Shown here: positions 7,176-16,224 of the stretch, piece after piece
Layout of the letters: each line of letters opens with the position of its first letter
Position numbering within the stretch: position 1 is the stretch's first letter
Made by a program: the position numbers and the translations under genes
The notes under the pieces: generated by a model
What the model was told of the DNA's origin: nothing
Seen by the model: the letters and a program-made list of their open reading frames with translations, nothing else
The model's database searches: none
Assembly: GCF_024437735.1 (NCBI RefSeq)
Contig: NZ_JANFQO010000018.1
Coordinates: 42,825 to 106,824 of the forward strand
Direction: 5' to 3'
DNA: 64,000 nt
From: Tahibacter harae
Lineage (GTDB): Bacteria; Pseudomonadota; Gammaproteobacteria; Xanthomonadales; Rhodanobacteraceae

Positions 7176-10100
7176 CTACGGCGCCGGCTCGAAACCGCTG
7201 GCGAAGATCGAATCCGGCGACTGCGCCGCGCAGCTCTGCACGCGGATGTTGTCGACGTACCAGCCGTGCGGCAGGCGGCCCTGGGTGGTGTCGCTGGTCA
7301 TGCGGAAGCGGATCTTCACCGCCTGGCCGGCGTAGGCGCTCAGATCGACCACCGACTTCATGTACGGCTGCGGATCGCCGCACCAGGCCGGCTTGTTGAT
7401 CGCGGGGCCGGCCTCCAGCGGGCCGTCGAAGGGATCGGTCAGCATGGCCGTACCCGGCAGCGCGGTAAACGTGGTGCCGCCGTCGCTGGAAACCTCGATA
7501 AAGCCGCCGTCCCAGCAACCGGTGGAGCCGCGCGGCTCCAGGGTCTGGTCGTTCTGGAACTGCAGGGTCAGCGGGTTCTCGCCGCCGGGCAGCGTGATGC
7601 TCGGCGAAGTCAGGCGCTGGTCGCTGCTGCTATCGATGTCCTGGGCCAGCCAGGAGCTGCCGCTGCCGCCGTAGGGCCGCGCGGTGCTGATCGCCCAGGT
7701 GGTGCTGCCGCTGCCGGCCGAGGCGACCCAGCCGTTTGCGCCGTTTTCCACGTTTTCACTCAGCAGCACACGCGCCGCCGAACCCACGCCGCAATCGCCG
7801 GGCAGGGCCACGGTGCTGAACGGCCGGCCGGCCGAGGCCGCGCCGGTGCCGCAGATATTGTCCGAGCGCACGCGCCAGTACAGCGGGGTGTTGCTGGGCA
7901 GGTCGATATCCGGCGTGGCGCTGGTCAGCCGGGTGGTGGCGCTGAACAGGATGCTGCCGAAGGCCGCGTCGCTGGCCACTTCGAGTACGTAATCGCGGCC
8001 CTGCGCCGCGGCGGCCCAGCTGAAGGTCGGCCGCAGCGGGACATTGGTGGCGCCGGCCGCCGGCGCGGCCAGGACCGGCGCCGCCGGCGCGGCATTGGCC
8101 ACGGCCAGTTCCAGCGCGCGGCTGCGGTTGGCCGAGGTCGAGGCGGCCTGCAGCTGGAAGCTGTAGTTGCCCGGCGCGACCGCGTCCAGGGTGCTGAGGT
8201 CCACGCTGGCGCTGTTGCCCGGCGCCAGGCTGGGCGGCGTGACCACGCCGGTAGCGCCGGCCGGCAGGCCGGCCAGGCTCAGGTTCACCGGCGTGACATA
8301 GCTCATCACCGAACCGACCGCGACCGCGTAGCTGGTCGTGCTGGCCGAGGTGGTGCACACCTCCTGCGAGGTATCGGGGATGCTCAGCGTGTAATCGGGC
8401 TGGGAGACGCAATTGACGCAGACCAGGGCGAAATCCTGGTCGGTGGTGTCGCCGCTGTTGGGCAGCGCGTCGGAGCTGATGTTGGCCGCCGCCACGCGCA
8501 CTTCCAGCGCGCCGCCGGCCAGTGCGGCCGGCGTGAGCACCACCGATTCCACATTGTTGCGGTTGTCCGCGCTGCCGCCGGTGGCGCTGTTGCCGTCGGC
8601 GCCGAACACATTGCCAAGGTAGACGCTGGCACCGACGCCGACGCTGAGATCCAGGTCGTTGTTCCAGGCCGGCGTGGTGCCGCCCAGGCCATGGCCCGGC
8701 GCATCGGTATAGGCCAGCACGATCTGCACCGGCTTGGCCGGATCGGGCGGGGCGACATTGAGGGTCCAGCTCTCGCCGGTGTTGTCGAATACGCGGGTGT
8801 CCTGGTCGTAGTACAGCACCGGCGTGGCCGGGCCGATCAGCCAGTCGGCGCGCACGCGGCCCCAGCCCTGCCGGGAATCCGGGCGGTGGCCCATAGCCAC
8901 GCCGTCGGCGTCGAAATGGCCGTTGAGATCCATGGCCGCGGCGATCAGCGCGGCCTTGATCAGCGCCGTGCTGGGCGAGGCGCCGGCGTGGGCCGTGCGG
9001 TATTTCTCGATGAACAGCGCGGACAGGCCGCTGACCTGGGGCGAGGCCATGCTGGTGCCGCATTTGTAGCCGTAGCCGGTGGCGCTGACCGGCGAATCCA
9101 CCGAGCAACCTGGCGCGACCAGGTGGGGGATGCGGCGGCCGTCCAGGGCCGGGCCATGGCCGCTGTTGTCGGAAAGATCGTTGAACTGGGGAATGGCGGC
9201 GCCGGTGTTGGTCTGCGCCTTGGTCGAGCCGACGGTGATGACGTTCTTGGCCTCGTCGGGCGAGCCCTGCGAGCTGGTGCCGCCGTAGCCGTTCATGATC
9301 GACAGCACATAGGTCAGCGGCTGGTCGCCGGCGATGTCAGGCTTGGTGTCGCGGGTGCCCACGTCGACCTGGCGCGTGTCCGCGTCGTAGCCGCGCGGCG
9401 AGCCTGCCGGCCCCCAGCTGTTGCCGGAAATGTCGGCACCGTTGTCCTGCGACTGGCGCATCAGCTTGAGCATGCCGCCGGCCTGGGTGAACGTCGGGTC
9501 GTAGACCTGTTCGATCAGCTTGGCGCCCGGCGCCATGCCCAGACCGCGGCGGAAACCGTTGGCATCGTTGCTGCCTGAGCTGCCGTCGCCGGCCATGATG
9601 CCGGCGGTGTGGGTGCCGTGATCGTCGGTGGCCGTGCCGCCGCAGGTGTCGCCGGTACACGGCAGCATGCGGCCGACCAGGTCGGGATGGGTGTCGAAGA
9701 TGCCGCCGTCCACGTTGGCGATCTTCACGCCGTTGCCGGTGACGCCGGCCGTGCCCAGCCAGGCCAGGTAGCCCGGCACCGGCAGATTGGTGGCGCCGAG
9801 GTTGTTGGCGGTGATCTGGTTGGCCAGCTCGGCGCGCTTGCCGCCATCGCGCGGCACCGGATCCAGTGCGTATACGCCGGGCATCTGCGCCAGCTGTTGC
9901 AGCGCCTGGGCGTTGGCGCCTTCGAGTTCGACGATCTCGAATTCGCGGTCGATCACGCTGCGCTTGCCCACGCTGACGCCGCTGGCGCGCAGCGCCGCGT
10001 CGGCGATGCCGGCGCCGCGATACAGCATGGCGCGCCATTGCTGCTCGCCGCGCAGCAGGCCGTCGTTGACATTGGCAGTCTTGTACTTTGCAAGAAAGTC

Positions 10101-10553
10101 GCCACTCCAGCGCAACGCGCCGCTGCGCTGGCGCGCCTGCGCCAGGGCCGCGCTGTCGGCCCAGACCACGTAGCTGAACGGCGCGATGTACTGCAGCGGC
10201 CGCACGCCGGCGGCGGTGAGGGAATCCAGCCACTCCTGCTTGACCGGGCCGTCGAACTGGACCAGGCGCAGCGCCTTGCCGTCGCCATATTCCTTGGTGT
10301 TGGCCGCGCTGTCCTGGCGCGGATCGAAGCTGCGGTAGCCCAGGTCCAGGCTGAAGGTTTCCGCCTCGCCGGCACCGCTGCCGCTGCCGCGCACCCAGGC
10401 GAAGCTGCCGTAATCGTGCACCACGCTGGCGCCGCGGGCGACGGCGCGCGGCACCTGGTCGCGGGGAATGCGGGCGTAGTCCGCGGCCAGGGCGGATCCG
10501 GAAACCAGCGCGGCAATGGCCAGCGCCAGCGCTGAACGATGCGGTAGTGACAT
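7176..10553 (-). CDS. Secreted S8 (subtilisin-like) serine protease with a C-terminal FASGFE tail
   Basis: A 1125-residue exported protease. The signal peptide ends near residue 23 (GSALA/ADY) and a prosegment of about 240 residues follows. The S8 catalytic triad is Asp282 (IANVDGGIFDTHPD), His312 (DDHGTHTAGIMAG) and Ser501 (CGTSMASPQVSG). About 600 further residues carry beta-rich domains: a P/CUB-like region with aspartates, an Ig-like segment (APAAGATNVPLRPTFSW) and a jellyroll-like module with WDGGFIEVSSDGG. It ends in SIFASGFEPAP, a short tail I associate with secreted proteins of this bacterial group. ATG 10553 is chosen because it directly precedes the signal peptide. The protein is probably secreted or surface-retained, but its substrate is unknown. 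Confidence 0.92.
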   Translation of the reverse strand: MSLPHRSALALAIAALVSGSALAADYARIPRDQVPRAVARGASVVHDYGSFAWVRGSGSGAGEAETFSLDLGYRSFDPRQDSAANTKEYGDGKALRLVQFDGPVKQEWLDSLTAAGVRPLQYIAPFSYVVWADSAALAQARQRSGALRWSGDFLAKYKTANVNDGLLRGEQQWRAMLYRGAGIADAALRASGVSVGKRSVIDREFEIVELEGANAQALQQLAQMPGVYALDPVPRDGGKRAELANQITANNLGATNLPVPGYLAWLGTAGVTGNGVKIANVDGGIFDTHPDLVGRMLPCTGDTCGGTATDDHGTHTAGIMAGDGSSGSNDANGFRRGLGMAPGAKLIEQVYDPTFTQAGGMLKLMRQSQDNGADISGNSWGPAGSPRGYDADTRQVDVGTRDTKPDIAGDQPLTYVLSIMNGYGGTSSQGSPDEAKNVITVGSTKAQTNTGAAIPQFNDLSDNSGHGPALDGRRIPHLVAPGCSVDSPVSATGYGYKCGTSMASPQVSGLSALFIEKYRTAHAGASPSTALIKAALIAAAMDLNGHFDADGVAMGHRPDSRQGWGRVRADWLIGPATPVLYYDQDTRVFDNTGESWTLNVAPPDPAKPVQIVLAYTDAPGHGLGGTTPAWNNDLDLSVGVGASVYLGNVFGADGNSATGGSADNRNNVESVVLTPAALAGGALEVRVAAANISSDALPNSGDTTDQDFALVCVNCVSQPDYTLSIPDTSQEVCTTSASTTSYAVAVGSVMSYVTPVNLSLAGLPAGATGVVTPPSLAPGNSASVDLSTLDAVAPGNYSFQLQAASTSANRSRALELAVANAAPAAPVLAAPAAGATNVPLRPTFSWAAAAQGRDYVLEVASDAAFGSILFSATTRLTSATPDIDLPSNTPLYWRVRSDNICGTGAASAGRPFSTVALPGDCGVGSAARVLLSENVENGANGWVASAGSGSTTWAISTARPYGGSGSSWLAQDIDSSSDQRLTSPSITLPGGENPLTLQFQNDQTLEPRGSTGCWDGGFIEVSSDGGTTFTALPGTAMLTDPFDGPLEAGPAINKPAWCGDPQPYMKSVVDLSAYAGQAVKIRFRMTSDTTQGRLPHGWYVDNIRVQSCAAQSPDSIFASGFEPAP

Positions 10554-10895
10554 GTCTTGACCTCGATTCGGGAAAAGCGCGGCTTGCCCCTGGTTCGCGC
10601 CGTGTTCTGTTGCGGTCGTCAGCACCGCGCGGCGGTGCTGAATTGTCGATATTGCAAGATTTCAGGGCCGGCCGACTGCACGGAGCCTGCAATCCGTACA
10701 GGTCTGAACGAAGCGTGGCTGCGCTCCGCTCCGGCGCGCGCCGGAGGCGGATCGCGCCCTGCAGAAATGGCCATGCGCCGCCGGCAGGCGCCGGACCTGA
10801 AGACCCAGAAAAGATGCATCCCGCGAATGAGTTTTTGCCGGCAACACCTGGGCCGGCGGACCCATGTCTGGTTTTTCCGCCCGCAGAAACGCAAA

Positions 10896-10918
10896 CACCG
10901 GATGACGGGCATCCGGTG
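10896..10918. terminator. Perfect 9-bp hairpin, second of two behind the OmpA-like gene
   Basis: CACCGGATG and CATCCGGTG flank a 5-base loop. On the minus strand the stem is followed by TTTGCGTTT, a weak T-rich tail. It lies about 65 bases downstream of the OmpA-like stop codon, after the longer hairpin at 10931-10980. It may be a backup terminator. Confidence 0.4.
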
Positions 10919-10930
10919 CGGCGGGGTCAG

Positions 10931-10980
10931 GCGCGGGAAGGCAGAAGGCCGCACCGGTGGCCGGTGCGGCCTTCCCGCGC
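10931..10980. terminator. Long GC hairpin just after the OmpA-like gene
   Basis: AAGGCCGCACCGG (10945-10957) and its exact complement CCGGTGCGGCCTT (10961-10973) flank a 3-base loop. Outer arms GCGCGGG/CCCGCGC extend the structure. It begins four bases after the OmpA-like stop codon on the minus strand. No T tract follows, so it may act as an mRNA-stabilising or U-less terminator hairpin. The rest of the 430-base gap 10554-10983 shows no gene. Confidence 0.5.
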
Positions 10981-10983
10981 GGA

Positions 10984-13311
10984 TCAGAACGGGATTTCGG
11001 TAATCCGGATCACCACTTCGGCCGAGGCTTCGTGGCCGTGGTCGTCGGTGATGGTGTAGCGCAGCTTGCCGCGGCCGTTGGTGCCGTGCTGGTGCTCGAA
11101 GCGGATGGTGCCGTCCGGGTTGATGCTCACGGTGCCGCGGTGCGGGCCGAGGTTTTCCACCGCGATCACGCGCAGGGTGTCGCCGTCGGGATCCGAGTCG
11201 TTGGCCAGCACGGCGAGGTTGGCCCCGACGCCCTTGAGCATGCCGAACTCGTCCGGCATAGCGACCGGGGGCCGGTTGCCGCCGCTGCCGCCCACGGTGA
11301 CGCTGACGCGCGCGGTCGCCGTCTGGCCGCGCGAATCGCCGGCCACGTAGGTGAAGCTGTCGGTGCCCTCGAAGCCGGCGGCCGGCGTATAGGTCACGCT
11401 GGCATCCCGGTTGATGACGACCTGGCCATGCGCCGGCGTGCCGACCGAGGCCACCGTGAGCGGATCGTTTTCCGGATCGCTGTCGTTGTCCAGCACGCGG
11501 ATATTCACCGGCGTGCCCACCGCGGTGCTGGCGCTGTCATCGGCGGCGACCGGCGGCCGGTTGACGCCGTCGCCGCCGACGGTGACGCCGACGAAGGCGG
11601 TGTCGGTGCCGCCGTGGCCGTCGCTGATGGTATAGGTGAACACCTGGATGCCGACATGGACCGGCGACGGCGTGAACGTGACGCCGGTGGCGGTGTAAGT
11701 GACCGAGCCGTGCGCCGGCTGGGTCACGCCGGTCACCGTCAGCGTATCGTTTTCAGGATCGGTGTCGTTGCCCAGCACGTCGATGGTTACGGCCGGCGAA
11801 CCGAACGGGATTGCGATGGCATCGTCGACCGCGTCCGGCGCGGTGTTGGCGTAGGTGCGCGGCCCCAGCGTGGTGGTGGTCGTGGCGCGCTCGAAGCGGT
11901 AGACGTCGACGGTGCGCTTGTGCTGGGCCGGATTGCGCAGCGCGCGCTCGATCCAGGCCGCCGGCGCGGCGACCGGCTCGCGCTTCCATTCCACCGAGTC
12001 CTTGCCCGGCTGGGCGGCCGGCGCCGGGGTCGAGGTTTCCTCGACACTGAGGAATTCGATATCGACGCGGCGGTTCTTCTGCCGGTTGGCTGCGGTGTCG
12101 TTGGGGAAGCTCGGATTCAGCTCGCCGGCGCCGCGGGTGTCGATCTGCTCCGCCGGCACGCCGCGCGAAACCAGGTAGGCCTTGGCGCTGGCGGCGCGGC
12201 GCTCGGACAGCGCCTGGTTGTAGGCCTCGCTGCCGACGCTGTCGGTATGGCCGGTGATGGTGATGCGGCTGACGCGGGTGTTGCCGTTGAGCTTGGCCAG
12301 CAGCGCATCCAGCGCCGCGATCGCGTCGGGGCGCAGGTCCGCATGGTCGAAATTGAAGAAGGCATCGCCGTCCAGGCGCACGTCGTTGCGCACCAGGGTG
12401 GGCTCGGCCGCCGCCTGCGCGACCTGCGGCGCCGGCGTGACCACCTCGACCATGCGGTAGGGCTCGCGCGGGCGGTAGCTCTGGCCGAATTCGTAGCGCA
12501 GGCTGAGCCAGCCGCGGGTGTCGTTCTCGTCAAACTCGAAATCGCCGGACTTCTTCAGCTGCTCGCCGTCCAGCGACAGGCTCCAGCCGGTGTTGCGGAT
12601 GTACTTGTCCACACCGAGCGAAAGCGTCAACTGGTCGGAATTGTACTTGCCGCGCTCGTAATCCAGGCCGCCGCGGATGCGCCACAGGGAATCGTCGAAA
12701 TAGCGGCCCAGGCGCAGGCCTATGCCATGGTCGTAGGGATGCTCGAACGCGTCGGTGATGAGCGTCGTGGTCTGCAGCTGGGTATAGGCGTGGCCGTTCT
12801 CCACGCCGCTCAGCGTCGCAGTGGTGACATCGGTGGTGCTGCCGATGAAACGCTTGCCGCTGATCGCGCCGGACAGATAGCCGTCGACGAAGAAATCGTT
12901 CTTCTGGTAGCCCACGCCGACCGTCGCCTTGCGGTCATTCCACACGTTCTGGTCCACCGCGACGAAGGCCTTGGCCACGCGCACGCTGTCGGGATTGTCG
13001 ATGGTGTCCTGGCGGGTCTTGCCGCCGAGTAGCCAGTGGTAGTCGAACTGTACGCCGCCGGCGCCGCCCTGGGCCAGCCAGAGCTGGCCTATCCAGGCGG
13101 AATCGCCGTCGAAGCCGAAGATGCCCAGGGCCTCGCCGTTGACGTCGCCGTCCTCGTTCACCCCCAGGCTGACGCGGGCGTTGGCGCCCACATAGGTCAG
13201 CGGAATGCTGGGATCGTTGGCCGCCGGCCTGTCCGGGGCGGCGGTGTTCTGCGCGGCGGCGGCGGAGCACAGGGCGAAGGAAATGCTCAGGGCGAGCAGC
13301 GAACGGCGCAT
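10984..13311 (-). CDS. OmpA-family outer-membrane protein with three C-terminal Ig/cadherin-like repeats
   Basis: A 775-residue envelope protein with a signal peptide (cleavage near AAAA/QNTAA). Residues about 30-300 alternate in beta-strand-like fashion and probably form a barrel. An OmpA peptidoglycan-binding domain follows (DGDAFFNFDHADLRPDA, TGHTDSVGSEAYNQALSERR, NRRVDIEF). After a linker come three repeats of about 95 residues. Each has the core VLGNDTDPENDTLTV or close variants (VLDNDSDPENDPLTV, VLANDSDPDGDTLRV) and a later FTYTISDGHGG-type strand, typical of tandem cadherin/VCBS-like domains. Repeats after, rather than before, an OmpA domain are unusual. RBS GGAGAA lies before ATG 13311. 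Confidence 0.88.
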   Translation of the reverse strand: MRRSLLALSISFALCSAAAAQNTAAPDRPAANDPSIPLTYVGANARVSLGVNEDGDVNGEALGIFGFDGDSAWIGQLWLAQGGAGGVQFDYHWLLGGKTRQDTIDNPDSVRVAKAFVAVDQNVWNDRKATVGVGYQKNDFFVDGYLSGAISGKRFIGSTTDVTTATLSGVENGHAYTQLQTTTLITDAFEHPYDHGIGLRLGRYFDDSLWRIRGGLDYERGKYNSDQLTLSLGVDKYIRNTGWSLSLDGEQLKKSGDFEFDENDTRGWLSLRYEFGQSYRPREPYRMVEVVTPAPQVAQAAAEPTLVRNDVRLDGDAFFNFDHADLRPDAIAALDALLAKLNGNTRVSRITITGHTDSVGSEAYNQALSERRAASAKAYLVSRGVPAEQIDTRGAGELNPSFPNDTAANRQKNRRVDIEFLSVEETSTPAPAAQPGKDSVEWKREPVAAPAAWIERALRNPAQHKRTVDVYRFERATTTTTLGPRTYANTAPDAVDDAIAIPFGSPAVTIDVLGNDTDPENDTLTVTGVTQPAHGSVTYTATGVTFTPSPVHVGIQVFTYTISDGHGGTDTAFVGVTVGGDGVNRPPVAADDSASTAVGTPVNIRVLDNDSDPENDPLTVASVGTPAHGQVVINRDASVTYTPAAGFEGTDSFTYVAGDSRGQTATARVSVTVGGSGGNRPPVAMPDEFGMLKGVGANLAVLANDSDPDGDTLRVIAVENLGPHRGTVSINPDGTIRFEHQHGTNGRGKLRYTITDDHGHEASAEVVIRITEIPF

Positions 13312-13598
13312 AGAAATTCTCCAGAATCCATGGAACAGGGGCCAGGCGCGGCGATTATTACCGAAGCGTTGCGGGGCCAGAATCCGGGAAGTTCACCGCT
13401 GAACGTGAAATTTCTCTGGATTGCGACGCGCTTCGCGCCACCTCTGCGGCCCGCGTGGCGTTTTCGCCCCGCGGCCGGCCCGGCGTGTAGACGCGCGAGC
13501 GGCGCCTTCCCCCCAAGCCGGCCTTGCGCCGGCGCCGGCCCGCCCGCATCTGGCCAGGCGTTATCATGCCCCTCTGTCCGCCAGGCCTAGCCAAACTC

Positions 13599-14519
13599 AT
13601 GAATCTCGATCCCGCCGTCCGTACCCGAATCGACCAGCTGCTGCAGGGCAATCGCATCGTCCTGTTCATGAAAGGCACGCGCCACGCGCCGCGCTGCGGC
13701 TTCTCCGCCGGCACGGCGGGCATTCTCAACGGCCTGCTGGACGACTATGTCAGCGTCGACGTGCTGGCCGACCCGGAGATCCGCGAGGGCATCAAGGTCT
13801 ACGGCAACTGGCCGACCATCCCGCAGCTGTACGTGGACGGCGAACTCGTCGGCGGCGCCGACATCGTCGCCGGCATGGCCAATTCCGGCGAGCTGCACGA
13901 ACTCCTGGGCCTGCCCAAGCCCGACCGCACGCCGCCAGACATCACCATCACCGACGCCGCCGCAGAAGCCATGCGCGCCGGCCTGGCCGAGGCAGAAGGC
14001 GCCCTGCATCTGTCCATGGATGCGCGTTTCCAGGCCAACTTCTTCCTGCGCGAAGCCGAGGGCAACGAGATCCGCGCCCAGTCCAACGGCATCGAAGTGC
14101 TGATGGACATAGCCACCGCCCAGCGCGCCCGCGGCATCGTGATCGACTGGGTGGACACCGTGCAGGGCAGCGGCCTGTCCATCACCAACCCGAACGCGCC
14201 GCCGGCGGTGCAGCCGCTGGACGTGCAGACGCTGAAGACGCGCCTGGAGCGCGGCGATATCCGCGTGATCGACGTGCGCCCGGCGCAGGACCGTGCGCTG
14301 GCGCCCTTCCCCGCCGCGCAGGTGCTCGACGAGGACAGCGTGGCCCAGCTCGCCGCCCTGCCCAAGGAGCAGCCGCTGGCCTTCCTTTGCCACCACGGCA
14401 ATTCCAGCCGCGGCGCCGCGGAGCATTTCCGCGGCCTGGGCTTCCGCCAGGTGTTCAATGTGGAGGGCGGCATCGATGCGTGGTCGCGGCTGGTCGACCC
14501 GTCGGTGCCGCGTTACTGA
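13599..14519 (+). CDS. Monothiol glutaredoxin - degenerate IscA-like - rhodanese fusion protein
   Basis: A 306-residue three-part protein. Residues 1-105 are a Grx4-type monothiol glutaredoxin with the CGFS site at 33-36 and the WPTIPQLYVDGELVGG GSH-binding region. Residues about 113-200 match the HesB/IscA fold (ITITDAAAEAM, then IDWVDTVQGSGLSITNPNAP) but contain none of the three cluster-ligand cysteines. Residues about 205-306 are a rhodanese domain with active-site Cys263 in LCHHGNSSRG. Grx4 proteins carry or transfer [2Fe-2S] clusters with BolA partners. The combination suggests a role in Fe-S assembly or sulfur trafficking (inference). ATG 13599 gives the usual Grx N-terminus. Confidence 0.88.
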   Translation: MNLDPAVRTRIDQLLQGNRIVLFMKGTRHAPRCGFSAGTAGILNGLLDDYVSVDVLADPEIREGIKVYGNWPTIPQLYVDGELVGGADIVAGMANSGELHELLGLPKPDRTPPDITITDAAAEAMRAGLAEAEGALHLSMDARFQANFFLREAEGNEIRAQSNGIEVLMDIATAQRARGIVIDWVDTVQGSGLSITNPNAPPAVQPLDVQTLKTRLERGDIRVIDVRPAQDRALAPFPAAQVLDEDSVAQLAALPKEQPLAFLCHHGNSSRGAAEHFRGLGFRQVFNVEGGIDAWSRLVDPSVPRY

Positions 14520-14522
14520 AGG

Positions 14523-14540
14523 CCGGGATTCGCTATTCGG
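14523..14540. repeat. GGGATTCG-type dispersed repeat, single short copy
   Basis: GGGATTCGCTATTCGGGG lies immediately after the glutaredoxin fusion stop codon. It is the shortest copy of the dispersed element also seen near 18457, 22075, 45350 and 46933. The rest of the gap 14541-14778 shows no gene. A TATACT near 14704 could be a -10 box for the next gene, but no good -35 was seen. Confidence 0.45.
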
Positions 14541-14778
14541 GGTGTGGGACTGGAGACGCTGGCGGGCGTGATGCGGCGCAACTCGGGGCGTCTTTCACAT
14601 CCGCTTAGCGTCTTGCACGCCAGGCGGCGCGGCATGTTGCAGGTGCACGCAATCTCTGCGCCGGACTTAATGAAAATGGCACAGCGGATGCAAAAGCCGC
14701 TGCTATACTTGGGCGAGAACTGACTATTCCAGGTAGCGCGCACGAACGCGCTGCGTACCGCAACAGGGGGGACAGTCG

Positions 14779-15114
14779 ATGCGCTCAGCCATGACAGCAA
14801 TCGCCATGGCGGTATTGCTCACAGCCTGCGGCGGCGGCCGCGAGCAGACCGCCGCCAGCGCCTGCGAGGCGGCGGTCAAGGCCAAGCTGGCCAACCGCAC
14901 CTTTGAACTCGATCTCAAGGACTTGGCCGCAAGGGCCAAGGCCGAGACGCCCGATACCTTGTACCTGACCTCGCAGATCGTGTTCGACAAGGGATTGACC
15001 AGCGAATACCGGCAGTCGGTCGAATGCAAGGTGCGTTTCGAGAACGGCAAGGAGCCGTCGGTGATCCTGCTCCAGTTCAACTGGAGCATGGATGACGCCA
15101 ACAAGGGCAAGTAG
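14779..15114 (+). CDS. Small putative lipoprotein
   Basis: A 111-residue protein with a lipoprotein signal peptide (MRSAMTAIAMAVLLTAC, Cys17 lipidated). The mature part has a cluster of charged residues (ELDLKDLAARAKAE) and a beta-rich C-terminus (VECKVRFENGKEPSVILLQF). I do not recognise the family. Cys29 (SACEAA) and the Cys in VECKV could form a disulfide. A GGGGGAC run precedes the ATG. It stands alone between a plus-strand gene and a convergent minus-strand gene. Confidence 0.7.
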   Translation: MRSAMTAIAMAVLLTACGGGREQTAASACEAAVKAKLANRTFELDLKDLAARAKAETPDTLYLTSQIVFDKGLTSEYRQSVECKVRFENGKEPSVILLQFNWSMDDANKGK

Positions 15115-15242
15115 CCCGTCCGACTGCACCGCGGCCTGCGGCGGAACGCCGGGGCCGTGACGGTGCTTGCGCCGCGCGAAGGTGTTGCGCCGGCTGCAAC
15201 GGCACTGCAACCGTGCCGCCGCAGCCGCCACGGGGCGGCGCC

Positions 15243-16013
15243 TCAGAAGCGCAGATGCTTGACCGACTGCCCTTCGTCGCGGATTTCCTTGAGCGCGTCG
15301 ATGCCGATGCGGATTTGCGCCTCGACGAATTCGCCAGTGACCTTGCGGTCGCTTTCCTCGGTCTTCACGCCTTCGGGAATCATGGGCTGGTCCGACACCA
15401 GCAACAGCGCGCCGGTGGGAATCTTGTTGGCGAAGCCGACACTGAAGACCGTTGCAGTTTCCATGTCGATGGCCATGCAGCGCGTGCGGCGCAGATAGGC
15501 CTTGAATGCGTCGTCGTGTTCCCACACGCGGCGGTTGGTGGTGTAGACCGTGCCGGTCCAGTAATCGCGGCCGTGGTCGCGCACCGTGGAGGACACCGCG
15601 CGCTGCAGCGTGAACGCCGGCAGGGCCGGCACTTCCGGCGGGAAATAGTCGTTGGAGGTGCCTTCGCCGCGCAGTGCAGCTATGGGCAGGATCAGGTCGC
15701 CGAGCTGGTTCTTTTTCTTCAGCCCGCCGCATTTGCCGAGAAACAGCACGGCCTTGGGCATAACCGCCGACAGCAGATCCATGATGGTCGCCGCGGTCGG
15801 GCTGCCCATGCCGAAATTGATGATGGAGAGCCCATCGGCATGGGCGCTGGGCATGGCCTTGTCGCGTCCGCGGACTTCAACACCATGCCACTTTGCAAAC
15901 AGTTCCACATAGTTGCTGAAATTGGTCAGCAGTACGTACTTGCCGAACTCTTCCAGCGGCACGCCGGTATAACGCGGCAGCCAGTTGCTGACGATCTCGT
16001 TCTTGTCTTTCAT
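15243..16013 (-). CDS. AMP nucleosidase-like protein (short form)
   Basis: A 256-residue nucleoside-phosphorylase-fold protein of the short AMP-nucleosidase-like family. AMP nucleosidase releases adenine and ribose 5-phosphate from AMP. Visible features are INFGMGSPTAATIMDLL (phosphate/ribose site), LFLGKCGGLKKKNQLGDLILP, the acidic MAIDMETATVFSVGF motif and LLVSDQPMIPEGVKTEESD. The protein corresponds to the C-terminal catalytic part of E. coli Amn and lacks its N-terminal regulatory domain. I chose ATG 16013 because the extra 18 residues from 16067 are not family-like. It is divergent from the AraC regulator with a 211-base gap. Confidence 0.8.
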   Translation of the reverse strand: MKDKNEIVSNWLPRYTGVPLEEFGKYVLLTNFSNYVELFAKWHGVEVRGRDKAMPSAHADGLSIINFGMGSPTAATIMDLLSAVMPKAVLFLGKCGGLKKKNQLGDLILPIAALRGEGTSNDYFPPEVPALPAFTLQRAVSSTVRDHGRDYWTGTVYTTNRRVWEHDDAFKAYLRRTRCMAIDMETATVFSVGFANKIPTGALLLVSDQPMIPEGVKTEESDRKVTGEFVEAQIRIGIDALKEIRDEGQSVKHLRF

Positions 16014-16224
16014 GGATTTCCCCGTGCATTCCCGCGCCGTGCGGGACAGGGTTACCGGCGACGCCACGCCGGCGATGTTCTGATTTTTGTGGCGCGGAGT
16101 CTAACAGGCCGCCCCTGCGCCGGGAATGAACGAAAACCCATGAAACCTGCACAGCACCGCTGCGCACGGCACAGCGGCCAGGCGGCATAATCGCCGCGCG
16201 CGGATACGCGAGCGGGGGACGGCT

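Noticed and set aside
7077..9578. Long plus-strand open frame opposite the subtilase gene
   Set aside because: It is an antisense shadow of a clearly coding gene. Composition is Arg/Ala/Gly-rich with no recognisable domain. The same applies to the long plus-strand frames opposite the OmpA-like, nrdJa, prc and dacC genes.
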